Assembly: GCF_963378105.1 (NCBI RefSeq)
Contig: NZ_OY726398.1
Coordinates: forward strand, 4,712,001 to 4,776,000
Length of the DNA: 64,000 bases
Origin: Mycolicibacter sp. MU0102
GTDB lineage: Bacteria > Actinomycetota > Actinomycetes > Mycobacteriales > Mycobacteriaceae
Reading direction: 5' to 3'
Shown: positions 1-8,686 of the stretch, piece by piece
Layout of the letters: every line of letters begins with the position of its first letter
How positions within the stretch are numbered: the first letter of the stretch is position 1
Made by a program: the position numbers and the translations under genes
The notes under the pieces: model-generated
Seen by the model: only the letters and a program-made list of their open reading frames with translations
The model's database searches: none
What the model was told of the DNA's origin: nothing

Positions 1-171
1 GCCGAATGGACCATTTGTCAATGGGACCATGCCAGTTGTCACTGTCAACGACAGCGGAGCGGCTAGCATCCATTGACTAGGGCCGGAGGCCCCTGCCATG
101 ATCGCCCTCAGGTTTAACTTTGGATCTCCTCGCGCGATTCTTAGTTCTCCCCATCGAACTTCGTCGCGCGC

Positions 172-1197
172 ATGATTCGGAAGGCGGCAAGCCCAGTGGC
201 GTCGTCCATGCTCTGCGCACCGATCGTGGTTGCCGGCATCGTGGCAGGCGGTGTGCTCGCCGCACCGGTGGTGCACGCCGCGCATGCCAACGTCGACTTG
301 CACGTTGAGGTGGACCTGCTGGCCGATACCGCGATCTTCGTCGGCCCGACGATCCTGTCGACGCCCTCTGCCACATTCGCCCGGACCGCTGCCGATCTCT
401 TCCTGCGGCCGTTGGGTTTTGACGGTGGCGACGACCCGGCCTCGTGTCTGATCGGGTCTGCCGCGTGTGACGCGCCGCTGCAGCTATTGGCCACCCCGGG
501 TCTGATCCAGGTCGGCCACAGCAGTTTCGCCGGTGCGGCCGAGATCGTGCGGACGGTGCAGGCCGAGCTCGCCGCCAATCCGGGCGCCTACGACGCCGAG
601 CACCCGTTGTGGATTTTCGGCTACTCGCAGGGCGCCACGGCCGGCTCGATCGCGATGGCGCAGTTGGCCCACGACGGCGTCGACCCCGAACTGCTGCACT
701 TCGTGTTCATCGGCGACCCGACCGCCCCGGATGGCAAGTATCCGCATATGGAGGACGACGGCTCGGCGCACAGCAACTTCTCCGACAGCTGGATGCTGTA
801 CGGCAAGGAGACCCCGAACGACGCCTTCCCGACCACGATCTACACGATCCCCGGTGACCCCAACGCCGACTACACCTCCACGTCACCGTACGGCGATTTC
901 TACGAGCACATGATGTATCTGGGGCTTACCCCCGATCAGGTGGCCAACCACTCCGCCACCACCGACGACCTGCTCACCACCATCAACATCTCTACTGACT
1001 TCGACCAGTTCGGCGCCTGGCTCAACGCGTGGGGTCACGGGCTGGCCGACAGCAGCTGGTGGGACGGCCTGTTCTACTCCGCCGTGGCGTTCGTCTACAG
1101 CGCCTTCGGCAAGCTCGAGGATTTCTTCGGCGACTGGATGGGTCTGGACTGGGGCGGGTTCGAGGAAACCCTGGACTACTGGTTCCCGACGGTCTGA
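172..1197 (+). CDS. Secreted PE-PPE-domain serine hydrolase (first of a tandem pair)
   Basis: The 341-residue product has an N-terminal hydrophobic stretch (about residues 8-38, ending at VVHAAHA) that looks like a signal peptide. A PE-PPE-type alpha/beta hydrolase domain follows. The nucleophile elbow is GYSQGA (about residues 149-154) within the stretch HPLWIFGYSQGATAGS. PE-PPE domains in mycobacteria act as esterases or acyltransferases on lipids at the cell envelope. The C-terminal ~60 residues are rich in Trp and Phe (WLNAWGHG, SSWWDGLFYS, EDFFGDWMG), which could bind membrane or lipid; this is inference. No PE or PPE N-terminal domain is present, so this is a stand-alone hydrolase. ATG at 172 is used because the signal peptide follows directly. 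The next gene is a close paralogue 41 bp downstream. The substrate is unknown. Confidence 0.8.
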   Translation: MIRKAASPVASSMLCAPIVVAGIVAGGVLAAPVVHAAHANVDLHVEVDLLADTAIFVGPTILSTPSATFARTAADLFLRPLGFDGGDDPASCLIGSAACDAPLQLLATPGLIQVGHSSFAGAAEIVRTVQAELAANPGAYDAEHPLWIFGYSQGATAGSIAMAQLAHDGVDPELLHFVFIGDPTAPDGKYPHMEDDGSAHSNFSDSWMLYGKETPNDAFPTTIYTIPGDPNADYTSTSPYGDFYEHMMYLGLTPDQVANHSATTDDLLTTINISTDFDQFGAWLNAWGHGLADSSWWDGLFYSAVAFVYSAFGKLEDFFGDWMGLDWGGFEETLDYWFPTV

Positions 1198-1238
1198 AAC
1201 ATCCCGCTTCGCAAATGATTTGGAAAGGTGGCACGCCA

Positions 1239-2243
1239 GTGACGAAAGGGCGCCCCATGACGCTGACCAAGGCCTTGGCGCCGATCGCGGTTGCGAGCAC
1301 GGTGGCGGGCGGTGTGTTGTCCGCCCCGGTGGTGCACGCCACGCATGTCGACGTGAGCCTGCTGGCCGACACCGCGATCTTCGTCGGTCCCACGATCCTG
1401 TCGACACCGTCGGCGACATTCGCTCAGACCGCGGCGGATCTCTTCCTGCGGCCGCTGGGCTTCGACCTCGACGACGACGCGACCGCATGCGTGGTCGGCT
1501 CCGCGGGATGCGACGCGCCGCTGCTACTGCTGTCCACCCCCGCACTGGTTCAGCAGGGCCACAGCAGCTTCGTCGGGGCGGCCGAGATCGTGCGGGAGGT
1601 GCACGCCCAGCTGGCCGCCAACCCGGACGCCTACGACGCCGAGCACCCACTGTGGGTATTCGGCTGGTCGCAGGGCGCCACGGCCGGTTCGATCGCGATG
1701 GCCCAGCTGGCCCACGAGGGCATTGACCCGTCGCTGCTGCACTTCGTGTTCATCGGCAACCCGCTGGATGCCGGCGATGACTTACAGGGAATAGGAGGCG
1801 GCGGCTCCTCCTCCGGCGACTTCTTCGACATCGGTCTGTTGTCCGGTCTGCACACCCCGACCAACGCGTTCACCACAACCGTGTACACGATCCCCGGCGA
1901 CCCGGTCGCCGACCACACGTCCACCTCCGCGTTGGGGATCCTCTACGAGCACATGATGTACCTGGGGCTCACGCCCGATCAGGTGGCCAACCACGCAGCG
2001 ACCATCGACGGCATGCTCACCGACATCAACATCTCCGGCGACTTCGACCAGTTCGGCGCCTGGCTCAACGCCTGGCCCCACGGCCTGATCGACAGCGGCT
2101 GGTGGGAGGGCCTGTTCTACTCGCTGGTGGCGTCCTTCTACAGCGCCTTCGGCAACATCGAGGACTTCTTCGGTGACTGGCTGGGCATCGACTGGGGCGG
2201 CGTCGAGGACACTCTCGACTTCTGGTTCCCGGCGGAGGCATAG
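1239..2243 (+). CDS. Secreted PE-PPE-domain serine hydrolase (second of a tandem pair)
   Basis: This 334-residue protein is a close paralogue of the one encoded just upstream. It shares the signal-peptide end PVVHATH, the block ADTAIFVGPTILSTPSATFA, the nucleophile elbow GWSQGA and the Trp/Phe-rich C-terminus ending EDTLDFWFPAEA. GTG at 1239 is chosen because GGAAAGGTGG lies about 8 nt upstream; ATG at 1257 is the alternative. The 41-bp spacing and same orientation suggest co-transcription. The loop between core strands differs: this copy has a Gly/Ser-rich insert (GIGGGGSSSGDFFD) where the first has PHMEDDGSAHSNF. That pattern fits duplication followed by divergence in the substrate-facing loop, which is inference. 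An envelope lipid esterase or acyltransferase is the family expectation. Confidence 0.78.
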   Translation: MTKGRPMTLTKALAPIAVASTVAGGVLSAPVVHATHVDVSLLADTAIFVGPTILSTPSATFAQTAADLFLRPLGFDLDDDATACVVGSAGCDAPLLLLSTPALVQQGHSSFVGAAEIVREVHAQLAANPDAYDAEHPLWVFGWSQGATAGSIAMAQLAHEGIDPSLLHFVFIGNPLDAGDDLQGIGGGGSSSGDFFDIGLLSGLHTPTNAFTTTVYTIPGDPVADHTSTSALGILYEHMMYLGLTPDQVANHAATIDGMLTDINISGDFDQFGAWLNAWPHGLIDSGWWEGLFYSLVASFYSAFGNIEDFFGDWLGIDWGGVEDTLDFWFPAEA

Positions 2244-2265
2244 CGCCGCCCTCCTTGCAGCTGGC

Positions 2266-2271
2266 TACCGT
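2266..2271 (+). promoter_or_regulatory. Putative -10 box (TACCGT) for a leaderless transcript
   Basis: TACCGT matches the mycobacterial TANNNT -10 pattern and ends 7 nt before GTG at 2279. A transcript starting 7 nt downstream would begin on that GTG, so the mRNA would be leaderless. This favours GTG 2279 over the longer TTG start at 2255. Confidence 0.4.
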
Positions 2272-2278
2272 CGATGCT

Positions 2279-3799
2279 GTGACAGTGTCGCGATCGCGCG
2301 TCAGGCGGGCCTGCGCCGTGGGAGGTGTCGCGCTCGTACTCGGTGCGGTCCCGTCATGCACCCACCCGGGGCATCCGCCCCCGCCGCCGGCCAGCGCCCC
2401 GTCCGCCACGACGCCCGTCATACCTCGCGCGGATGCGCCCTACCTACCTCGCGAGGAGCTGGTCGCGCCGATCTCTGCGCTGATGAACGATGCGATCGCG
2501 GTTCCCCGGCTGCCGGGTGCGGTCGTCCGGGTCGGGCACGCCGGCACGATCGCCTTCAGCCAGGCTTTCGGCGCGCGCAGGCTCGCAGACGAACCCGCTC
2601 TCGACGGCTCGCCCGCACCGGCCGAGCCGATGACCGAGGACACGATCTTCGACATCGCGTCGTTGACGAAATGTCTCGCCACGACCGTCGCGGTCCTGCA
2701 GTTGTACGAACAGGGCCGGGTCGGAATCGACGAACCCGTCCAGACCTACCTGCCGGAGTTCAACGAGACCAACGACCCCCGACGCGCCCAGGTGACGTTG
2801 CGCATGCTGCTCACCCACACCTCGGGCATCGGGGGCGATTTGAGCCACCAGGGGCCGTGGGGCCTGACCGAGGCGGACAAGGCCGGTGGTGTTCATCGGG
2901 CACTGACCGCACCGCTGGAGTTCAGCCCCGGCGAGCTCTTCCACTACTCGGACATCGGTTTCATCATCCTGGGCGTGCTGGTCGAGACGATGACCGGCCA
3001 ACCGTTGGACACCTACGTGCAGGACAACGTCTTTGCGCCACTGGGCATGACCGACACCCGCTACCTGCCCGCCACCAAAGCCTGTGGCCCCCACCAGATC
3101 CGCGGTACCGCCATTGCATTGGACCCGAGGGCATCGCAGCGCGACGAGTGCCCGGTAGGCAGCTGGAGCACCGACCTGTTGGCCCGCATCGCGCCAACGG
3201 CGCATGACGAAGACACCCCCGAGATCAACCCCGACTTCGATCAACTGCTGCGCGGCACAGTCAACGACCCGACCGCACGCCGCATGGGCGGGGTGGCCGG
3301 CAGCGCCGGAGTGTTCTCGACCGCCGCCGATATCGGCAGGTACGCCCAGGCCCTACTCGATCGGCTCGCCGGGCGCCCGAGTCCCTTTCCGCTGCGGCAA
3401 TCCACCCTGGAATTGATGACGACACCCCAGCAACCCGGGCACGATCCGGCGCAGCTGGAGGCCGCGAACGCCGCTGCGCAACAGGCCAATGCAGCGACGC
3501 CTAACAGAGCCGATCCCCTGCTCGCGGCGAACTATCCGGCGATCAGCGGACAGGATCTCCGTGGTTTCGGCTGGGATATCGATACGCCGCACTCCCGGCC
3601 GCGCGGGATGATCTTTCCGATCGGCAGCTTCGGGCACACCGGGTTCACCGGAGTGACGCTGTGGATCGACCCCGGGTCGGAAACCTACGTGATCGTGCTC
3701 GCCAATGTGATCCATCAGCGCGGCGGTCCGCCCATCGCCGGGCTCAGCGGCGACGTGGCCACCGTGACCGGCCGGGCGCTGCACCTGTACGGCAGCTGA
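2279..3799 (+). CDS. Lipoprotein serine hydrolase, class C beta-lactamase / esterase family
   Basis: This is a beta-lactamase-family (PF00144-like) serine hydrolase of about 506 residues. The N-terminus RRACAVGGVALVLGAVPSC looks like a lipoprotein signal with a weak lipobox (VPSC), followed by a Pro-rich linker. The catalytic SxxK is SLTK (in DIASLTKCLATT), the Tyr motif is YSDIG (YxN equivalent, in LFHYSDIGFIILG), and the C-terminal HTG triad appears in GHTGFTG. These are the three class C/DD-peptidase active-site motifs. Such proteins in mycobacteria are usually esterases or transpeptidase-like enzymes rather than true beta-lactamases. It probably sits on the outer face of the membrane. GTG 2279 is preferred to TTG 2255 because of the -10 box 7 nt upstream. 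Confidence 0.82.
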   Translation: MTVSRSRVRRACAVGGVALVLGAVPSCTHPGHPPPPPASAPSATTPVIPRADAPYLPREELVAPISALMNDAIAVPRLPGAVVRVGHAGTIAFSQAFGARRLADEPALDGSPAPAEPMTEDTIFDIASLTKCLATTVAVLQLYEQGRVGIDEPVQTYLPEFNETNDPRRAQVTLRMLLTHTSGIGGDLSHQGPWGLTEADKAGGVHRALTAPLEFSPGELFHYSDIGFIILGVLVETMTGQPLDTYVQDNVFAPLGMTDTRYLPATKACGPHQIRGTAIALDPRASQRDECPVGSWSTDLLARIAPTAHDEDTPEINPDFDQLLRGTVNDPTARRMGGVAGSAGVFSTAADIGRYAQALLDRLAGRPSPFPLRQSTLELMTTPQQPGHDPAQLEAANAAAQQANAATPNRADPLLAANYPAISGQDLRGFGWDIDTPHSRPRGMIFPIGSFGHTGFTGVTLWIDPGSETYVIVLANVIHQRGGPPIAGLSGDVATVTGRALHLYGS

Positions 3800-3845
3800 C
3801 GGGCCAACTTCCACCCGTGGTCACAGGCGGCCCCGAGCACCTGGC

Positions 3846-3851
3846 GATAAT
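3846..3851 (+). promoter_or_regulatory. Putative -10 box (GATAAT) for a leaderless transcript
   Basis: GATAAT (5/6 to TATAAT) lies 6 nt before GTG 3858, so transcription could start on the initiation codon of the GTPase gene. No clear -35 is seen. Confidence 0.35.
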
Positions 3852-3857
3852 GGCCAG

Positions 3858-4874
3858 GTGGCCGATCGCAACGCTCCCGCTATCCCCGTCATCGCGCTGA
3901 CGGGGTTTCTCGGGGCGGGCAAGACCACGCTGCTCAACCATGTGCTGCGGGCCCCCGGCGCGCGAATCGGGGTCATTATCAACGACTTCGGCGAACTCAA
4001 CGTCGACGCCGGGCTCGTCACGGGCCAGGTCGATGAGCCGGTGTCGATCGCCGGTGGGTGCATCTGCCACCTGCCGGATGAGGGCGGGCTGGACGAGGCG
4101 CTGGAGAAGCTGGCCGACCCGAAGCTCGCGCTCGACGCGATCATCATCGAGGCAAGCGGGGTGGCCGAACCCGCGGATGTATCGCGGGTGATTCGGTTCA
4201 GCGGGGTGGAGCGGATACGCCACGGCGGTGTCGTCGACGTGATCGACGTGGCGGAGCACTTCGACACGGTCGATACCGAGTCGGCCCCGCCGCAGCGCTA
4301 CGGCGTGGCCTCCCTGGTCGTGGTCAACAAGCTGGATCGGATCGCTGAGGACGCCCGCGAAGAGGCTCTTGCTCGGGTTGAAGCCCGTGTGCGCGAACTC
4401 AATCCCCACGCTCACGTGGTGGGGGCGATGGCCGGGCGCGTGGATCCCCGGTTGCTCTACGACATCAGCGACGGCGGCGAGTCCGGGCAGATGTCGTTTC
4501 GGGAGCTGCTTCTCGACGACGCCGGCGATCACCACAATCACACGCATGCGGACTCGGTGACCGTCGTCGGTGGCGGCGCCGTTGACCCCGGCCCCCTTAT
4601 CGACCTGCTCGAGCAGCCACCGCAGGGCGTCTACCGGATGAAGGGCACCGTCGCGATCGGCAAGCGTCACTACTTGGTCAACGTCGTCGGCACGTCCGTG
4701 CACGTGGTGACCGCCCCGGCGGGTACAGCGGCCAGCCACCTCGTCGCGATCGGCACGCATCTGGACACCGAGGACGTTCGCGCCCGGATGGAAGAGGCGC
4801 TGCGCCCGGTCCCGGGAAAGGTCGCCGCCGCCGGCATGCGACGGTTGCAGCGATTGCGGCAGTACAGCATTTAG
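3858..4874 (+). CDS. CobW/COG0523-family GTPase, putative metal chaperone
   Basis: This 338-residue protein has a P-loop TGFLGAGKTT near the N-terminus, the ESxGxAxP-type motif as EASGVAEP, and NKLD (guanine specificity). A C-terminal CobW_C-like domain follows (region VYRMKGTVAIGKRHYLVNVVG). These GTPases insert metals, often zinc or cobalt, into client proteins. A His-rich stretch DHHNHTHADS joins the two domains and is a likely metal store. Unusually, the position of the conserved CxCC motif reads GGCICHLPDEG, so the second Cys of the CC pair is His; this could change metal preference. GTG 3858 is chosen because the P-loop begins at about residue 12, as in the family. No cofactor or Zur-regulon genes adjoin it, so the client is unknown. 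Confidence 0.87.
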   Translation: MADRNAPAIPVIALTGFLGAGKTTLLNHVLRAPGARIGVIINDFGELNVDAGLVTGQVDEPVSIAGGCICHLPDEGGLDEALEKLADPKLALDAIIIEASGVAEPADVSRVIRFSGVERIRHGGVVDVIDVAEHFDTVDTESAPPQRYGVASLVVVNKLDRIAEDAREEALARVEARVRELNPHAHVVGAMAGRVDPRLLYDISDGGESGQMSFRELLLDDAGDHHNHTHADSVTVVGGGAVDPGPLIDLLEQPPQGVYRMKGTVAIGKRHYLVNVVGTSVHVVTAPAGTAASHLVAIGTHLDTEDVRARMEEALRPVPGKVAAAGMRRLQRLRQYSI

Positions 4875-4958
4875 CCGGCACCGCTACGCTGCGAAATGGA
4901 CCTCTCGATGACCGGCATCAGGCCGTGAGCCAGTCGCGGGGTCCGGTCAGGAGAGGTT

Positions 4959-5345
4959 GTGGAGAACGAGGCGCGCATGCAGCCCTTCGTTCCGGTGCTG
5001 TTCGTCCGAGACGTGCCGGCGAGCGCTGAATTCTTTCGGGACACGCTCGGGTTTGACATCGACTTCCTGCACGGGACACCCCCGTTCTACGGATCGGTGT
5101 CACGTGATGACGCCTGCCTACATCTTCGCTACGTTCCCAAGCCAAACTTCGCGGAACTGGCTGCGGCCGACTACTCGTTGATTCTTGGATCGATCGAGGT
5201 GTCGGACATCCAAGCACTCTTCGGCGAATTCACCCGCCGCGGTGCACCCATTTGCCAGCCTCCGACCCAGAAGCCCTGGGGTGGAACGGATCTGCATATC
5301 CGCGATCCAGACGGCAACGTCATTTCGTTCGTCGACTACGGGTAA
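4959..5345 (+). CDS. VOC-superfamily protein (glyoxalase/bleomycin resistance-like)
   Basis: The 128-residue protein has the single-module VOC layout: VPVLFVRDVPASAEFFRDTLGF at the N-terminus and the closing strand DPDGNVISFVDYG. Family members are metal-dependent lyases, isomerases, dioxygenases or antibiotic-sequestering proteins; none can be chosen here. The start is uncertain. GTG 4959 follows AGGAGAGG by only 2 nt, while ATG 4977 (MQPFVPVLFV) is 20 nt from it and keeps the whole domain. The gene stands alone, 84 bp after the GTPase gene and convergent with the MpaB-like gene. Confidence 0.8.
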   Translation: MENEARMQPFVPVLFVRDVPASAEFFRDTLGFDIDFLHGTPPFYGSVSRDDACLHLRYVPKPNFAELAAADYSLILGSIEVSDIQALFGEFTRRGAPICQPPTQKPWGGTDLHIRDPDGNVISFVDYG

Positions 5346-5365
5346 AACCCTAAGCCACGCATCGC

Positions 5366-6754
5366 TCAGCCGGTGAAACCCTCTCCCGATGTCGACCGGT
5401 CGTGGTGGGTATAGGTGAGCGCCAACTGGCGATCTTTGGCGATCTTGTTCAGCATCGCGATCCGCTCGTGTGCGACAGCGCCAGTCCTTTTCCGGCTCTC
5501 GCGGATCGGATTGGACCACGGCACCCAGTCGGCCAGCATCGCGATGCGAACGTTGAGCCTGGTGAACCGCTCGAAATTCTGGACACGACGCCGGAAGTTG
5601 TAGCCCAGCGGCTCAAAGATGGTGCCCACCAACATGGCATCGATCTGCTCGAACCCGAACACGACGCCGGCCGGCGCGAACGCAACCATCGCCGTGATCT
5701 GTTTGGCGTAGTGGGATACCACCTTCCGGACCGAGGCCGGCAGGGTCCCGATCAGGGTCTCCAGGTGTTCGGGACCGGCAACCGCGTCGACGAGCTCGGC
5801 TCGCCACGGGGAGGGGTTGCCGCCGCGGGCAAGCACGTAGTTCAGCGACTTGATCAGCTCCAGGCCACTTGCCGAGTGCAAAATCTCGGGCGCACCCCAC
5901 AGTCGGCCTGAGAACGAGGAGTATTCGGCGAGATCCTCCAACTGATCCTGCGTCAGCGTGCGTCCGAAAGCATGGTCTACGAGACGGCCAAGCAGCATGC
6001 CGCTGCCGAATCCCAGCAGCGACGTCACCGGAATGGGTTCTCCGTATTTGAGATACAGCTCGTCGCCCCACTTCCGCCGAAGCCCACGACTGGCCAGTGC
6101 ATGCATCAGCCGCACCCGCACCACATCCTGGAAAGCCTCCGAGTGCCGGTCGAAGATCTCCGGCAACGTGAACTCGGCGAAGACGCGGGCCGTCTCGATG
6201 AAGCGGCGCGGGCCGTCGTCGGCGAATCGGCCGGTGGCCCCCGTGGCAGCGGAGATGTCGCCGGTCATCGCGGTCTCGTACACCGCCCAGCCGCGGATAA
6301 TCGTGGTGGCTGCGAACGTGCTGGACATCGCCAGCATGCGGCCTCGTTCGGCGGCGACCAGGTCGAACTGTCCGGGCAGTTGATCCAGATGCTCGAACAG
6401 GTCAATGAACTCCTGGGGCGGATCGTCAACAGTGTCAATGCCCTGCGTCAGGGCCTGCTCGAAGAGCGCTCGCCCCCGCTCATGTCCGAGACGCTCAAAC
6501 GCGTCGACGGCGCCGATCATGTGTTCGTCGCGTTGCCAGAAATAGTCGTCGCGCAGGCGGGTCATGTCGTTGGGCTCGACCTCTTTGTCGATGTCTATCC
6601 ACGGCCCAAACATGAACTGGCGCATCTGATGCCACTGGGCGGCGAAGTAGTCACGCCCCGGTGGGATCGGCCGCAGCGGCCGATCTGGGTGATCACGTCG
6701 ATTGAAATCGACATCCGCCAGCAGGATCTTCGGACGCTCACCTGTCACAGTCAC
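5366..6754 (-). CDS. MpaB-family (DUF2236) oxygenase-like protein
   Basis: This 462-residue protein has the look of the oxygenase MpaB/DUF2236 family, which includes the haem-containing latex-clearing protein Lcp. The conserved core is visible as EIFDRHSEAFQDVVRVRLMHALAS, where the RVRxMH block carries the presumed metal- or haem-ligand His. Around it are helices such as TTIIRGWAVYETAMTG and LLGFGSGMLLGRLVDH. No signal peptide is obvious, so the protein is probably cytosolic. Function in mycobacteria is undefined; oxidative cleavage of an isoprenoid or other lipid is a guess from the family. The start is GTG 6754; a second GTG two codons downstream is possible. It converges with the VOC gene at 5345, leaving 20 bp. 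Confidence 0.72.
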   Translation of the reverse strand: MTVTGERPKILLADVDFNRRDHPDRPLRPIPPGRDYFAAQWHQMRQFMFGPWIDIDKEVEPNDMTRLRDDYFWQRDEHMIGAVDAFERLGHERGRALFEQALTQGIDTVDDPPQEFIDLFEHLDQLPGQFDLVAAERGRMLAMSSTFAATTIIRGWAVYETAMTGDISAATGATGRFADDGPRRFIETARVFAEFTLPEIFDRHSEAFQDVVRVRLMHALASRGLRRKWGDELYLKYGEPIPVTSLLGFGSGMLLGRLVDHAFGRTLTQDQLEDLAEYSSFSGRLWGAPEILHSASGLELIKSLNYVLARGGNPSPWRAELVDAVAGPEHLETLIGTLPASVRKVVSHYAKQITAMVAFAPAGVVFGFEQIDAMLVGTIFEPLGYNFRRRVQNFERFTRLNVRIAMLADWVPWSNPIRESRKRTGAVAHERIAMLNKIAKDRQLALTYTHHDRSTSGEGFTG

Positions 6755-6852
6755 GCGGGCAACCCAATCTCAGAGTATTGGCGACAAATCGCCGTAATTG
6801 TTGCACGGTGGCACCCTCGTGAAGCCCTGATTCCCCAGCGACCTCAAGTTCT

Positions 6853-7803
6853 TCACACCGATGCGGGCCCGATGAAGTCGACGCCCGCGCGAATCGCAGG
6901 CCGATGCCGCAAGATACGGAAATGCGCCAGCCGGCCCAGGCCCGCCGTGGTCATCAGGCGTGCGCCTGGCCATGACGCGACGACCTTCTCGCTCGTCACA
7001 TAGGGAGTGTCGGGGTCATCAGGGTCGTGGATGAGCAGCAGCGGCGGGTAGTCGGTGTTCTCGGCGATCCGGACCATGTTGGTGTCCTCGAGCGGCATGC
7101 CGATACGGCGTTCCAGTCGTCGATGCAGGCCGGCGCGTATCCGCCGGCCGAAGTTGTGGCGGGCGGCGAACAGATCCAGATAGATCGGGAACTCGCCCAT
7201 CGGCGCGAGGAACACCAACCGCCCGACCGTCGCGCCCCACGACGCCGCGAAGGCGGTCGCGTTACACCCGAGGGAATGGGCGACCACCGCGCGGGCCGGC
7301 CCGTGTGTCCGGATCATCGCTGCCACCGCTTCGGCGCATTCGATCGCGGTGGTGCGCCCGGGTGCCAGTACGCCCGGATCGGACTCGTTATGGCTGGGCA
7401 GGTCGAACGCGATAACCCGGTACCCGGATTCGACGAGGGGTTTGATGAACATGCCCAGGTGTGGGCGCCGCCCGCCCCAGCCGTGCACGAGGTAGACCGG
7501 CGGCCCTTCGCCCCAGGACTCGCCGACGATCCGGTGCCCGTCCCAGTGCGCTTCCAGCGGCTGGCCGGGCGGGACGCCGGGCGGCATACGCAGGCTGGAC
7601 TCGAGGACCGGTGGGGTGCACCACAGCTCAACCGCCCAGCGCGACCCGATGGCGGGCGCGACTCGCTCCAGTAGCCAGAACAGCCGACGCACCCGCGGGC
7701 TGACCGGCGGTTGGACACCGGAGCCCTCTACGTCGAGAACGATGGGGCTCGCAGAAGCGCCGTCCTCGGCACTGACTTGCAGGTGATTCGTTGGGTCGGG
7801 CAC
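6853..7803 (-). CDS. Alpha/beta hydrolase
   Basis: This 316-residue alpha/beta hydrolase has the oxyanion strand VYLVHGWGG, the DLPSHNES turn (DxPGHGxS position), the nucleophile elbow AHSLGCN (Ser in HSLGC) and a late acidic loop LLLIHDPDDPDTPYV. The His after GLGRLAHFRILRH may complete the triad. No signal peptide is seen. An elbow of HSLGC rather than GxSxG is found in some lipase-like members. GTG 7803 is chosen because a TAACCT box ends 6 nt upstream, the leaderless arrangement seen elsewhere in the window. The substrate is unknown. Confidence 0.8.
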   Translation of the reverse strand: MPDPTNHLQVSAEDGASASPIVLDVEGSGVQPPVSPRVRRLFWLLERVAPAIGSRWAVELWCTPPVLESSLRMPPGVPPGQPLEAHWDGHRIVGESWGEGPPVYLVHGWGGRRPHLGMFIKPLVESGYRVIAFDLPSHNESDPGVLAPGRTTAIECAEAVAAMIRTHGPARAVVAHSLGCNATAFAASWGATVGRLVFLAPMGEFPIYLDLFAARHNFGRRIRAGLHRRLERRIGMPLEDTNMVRIAENTDYPPLLLIHDPDDPDTPYVTSEKVVASWPGARLMTTAGLGRLAHFRILRHRPAIRAGVDFIGPASV

Positions 7804-7809
7804 CTATCG

Positions 7810-7815
7810 AGGTTA
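7810..7815 (-). promoter_or_regulatory. Putative -10 box (TAACCT) for a leaderless transcript
   Basis: Read on the minus strand, TAACCT fits TANNNT and ends 6 nt before GTG 7803 of the alpha/beta hydrolase gene. Confidence 0.38.
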
Positions 7816-7873
7816 GCGAGACGATGCAGTCTGGGCCATCGTTCCAGCTGGTAGCCGCTATTCGTGGCGACGC

Positions 7874-8674
7874 TCAGCCAAACGATCGCGGTTCCCAGAC
7901 GGGTCTGCCGTCACGACCTGCCTTTCGCGCCAAGCGATGATTGCGGCCCCGAAGTAGGCGAAGCTGCAATACCGATTCGGTCCAGAATGTCCGACGAGGG
8001 GATGAGGTCCACGTCGAGTGGAACAGCTTCTTGGTCGCCGCCAACGCATCTGGGGATCGCTCGGCGAGTTGTGCCGCCAACTCCTGGGCGGCGGCAACGG
8101 GCTCGTCGGCAACTGAGGTCACCAGCCCGTACCCGAGGGCGTCGGTACCCGAGAACACCTCTGCCGTCATGGTCAGGCGTTTGGCCACATCCATGGGAAG
8201 CAGCTCGCGCAAGGTGACGGCTCCGGTCATGTCGGGGATCAGGCCCCACTTGGCCTCCATGATCGAAAGCTTGCAGTCCGGCGTCGTGATGCGGAAGTCG
8301 GCAGCCAAGGCCAACTGCAGGCCTCCTCCATAGCAATGGCCGTGCAGCGCGGCGATCACCGGAACCGGCAACTCGCGCCAGGCCCAGCAGGCCTGCTGAA
8401 ACAGGTTGGTCTTCTGACCGGGCAACTTGCCGAAGTTGCGGACGCCGGCCAGCCCGGAGAGCTTCGCTCCGGCAAAGTCGAGCCCGGTGCTGAAGGCCCG
8501 GCCGTCGCCACACAGGATCACCACGCGCACCGAACGGTCACGGGCCAGCCGATCGGGGACCGATGCCAGTGCTTGCAGCATCGGCAGATCAAGGCTGTTC
8601 ATCTTGTCCGCCCGGTTCAGCGTCACGTATGCGATGCCAGCGATGACCTCAACCGTGATGCGTTCCTGTGCCAT
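7874..8674 (-). CDS. Crotonase-family protein (enoyl-CoA hydratase/isomerase)
   Basis: This 266-residue protein has the crotonase fold markers. These are the first oxyanion strand GDGRAFSTGLDFAG, the second oxyanion helix GHCYGGGLQLALAADFRI, and the block IMEAKWGLIPDMTG with an acidic residue in the position used by hydratases and isomerases. Members hydrate or isomerise acyl-CoA thioesters in the cytosol; the exact reaction cannot be read from sequence. ATG 8674 is supported by a TATCCT box 6 nt upstream. It is the last gene before a sparse region of nearly 1 kb. Confidence 0.86.
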   Translation of the reverse strand: MAQERITVEVIAGIAYVTLNRADKMNSLDLPMLQALASVPDRLARDRSVRVVILCGDGRAFSTGLDFAGAKLSGLAGVRNFGKLPGQKTNLFQQACWAWRELPVPVIAALHGHCYGGGLQLALAADFRITTPDCKLSIMEAKWGLIPDMTGAVTLRELLPMDVAKRLTMTAEVFSGTDALGYGLVTSVADEPVAAAQELAAQLAERSPDALAATKKLFHSTWTSSPRRTFWTESVLQLRLLRGRNHRLARKAGRDGRPVWEPRSFG

Positions 8675-8680
8675 CGCGAC

Positions 8681-8686
8681 AGGATA
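8681..8686 (-). promoter_or_regulatory. Putative -10 box (TATCCT) for a leaderless transcript
   Basis: On the minus strand TATCCT lies 6 nt before ATG 8674 of the crotonase gene, in the TANNNT-N6-ATG leaderless pattern. Confidence 0.42.

Noticed and set aside
6853..7674. Long plus-strand ORFs antisense to the alpha/beta hydrolase (for example 7027-7674)
   Set aside because: High-GC codon shadow; the minus strand has clear hydrolase motifs and a promoter box.
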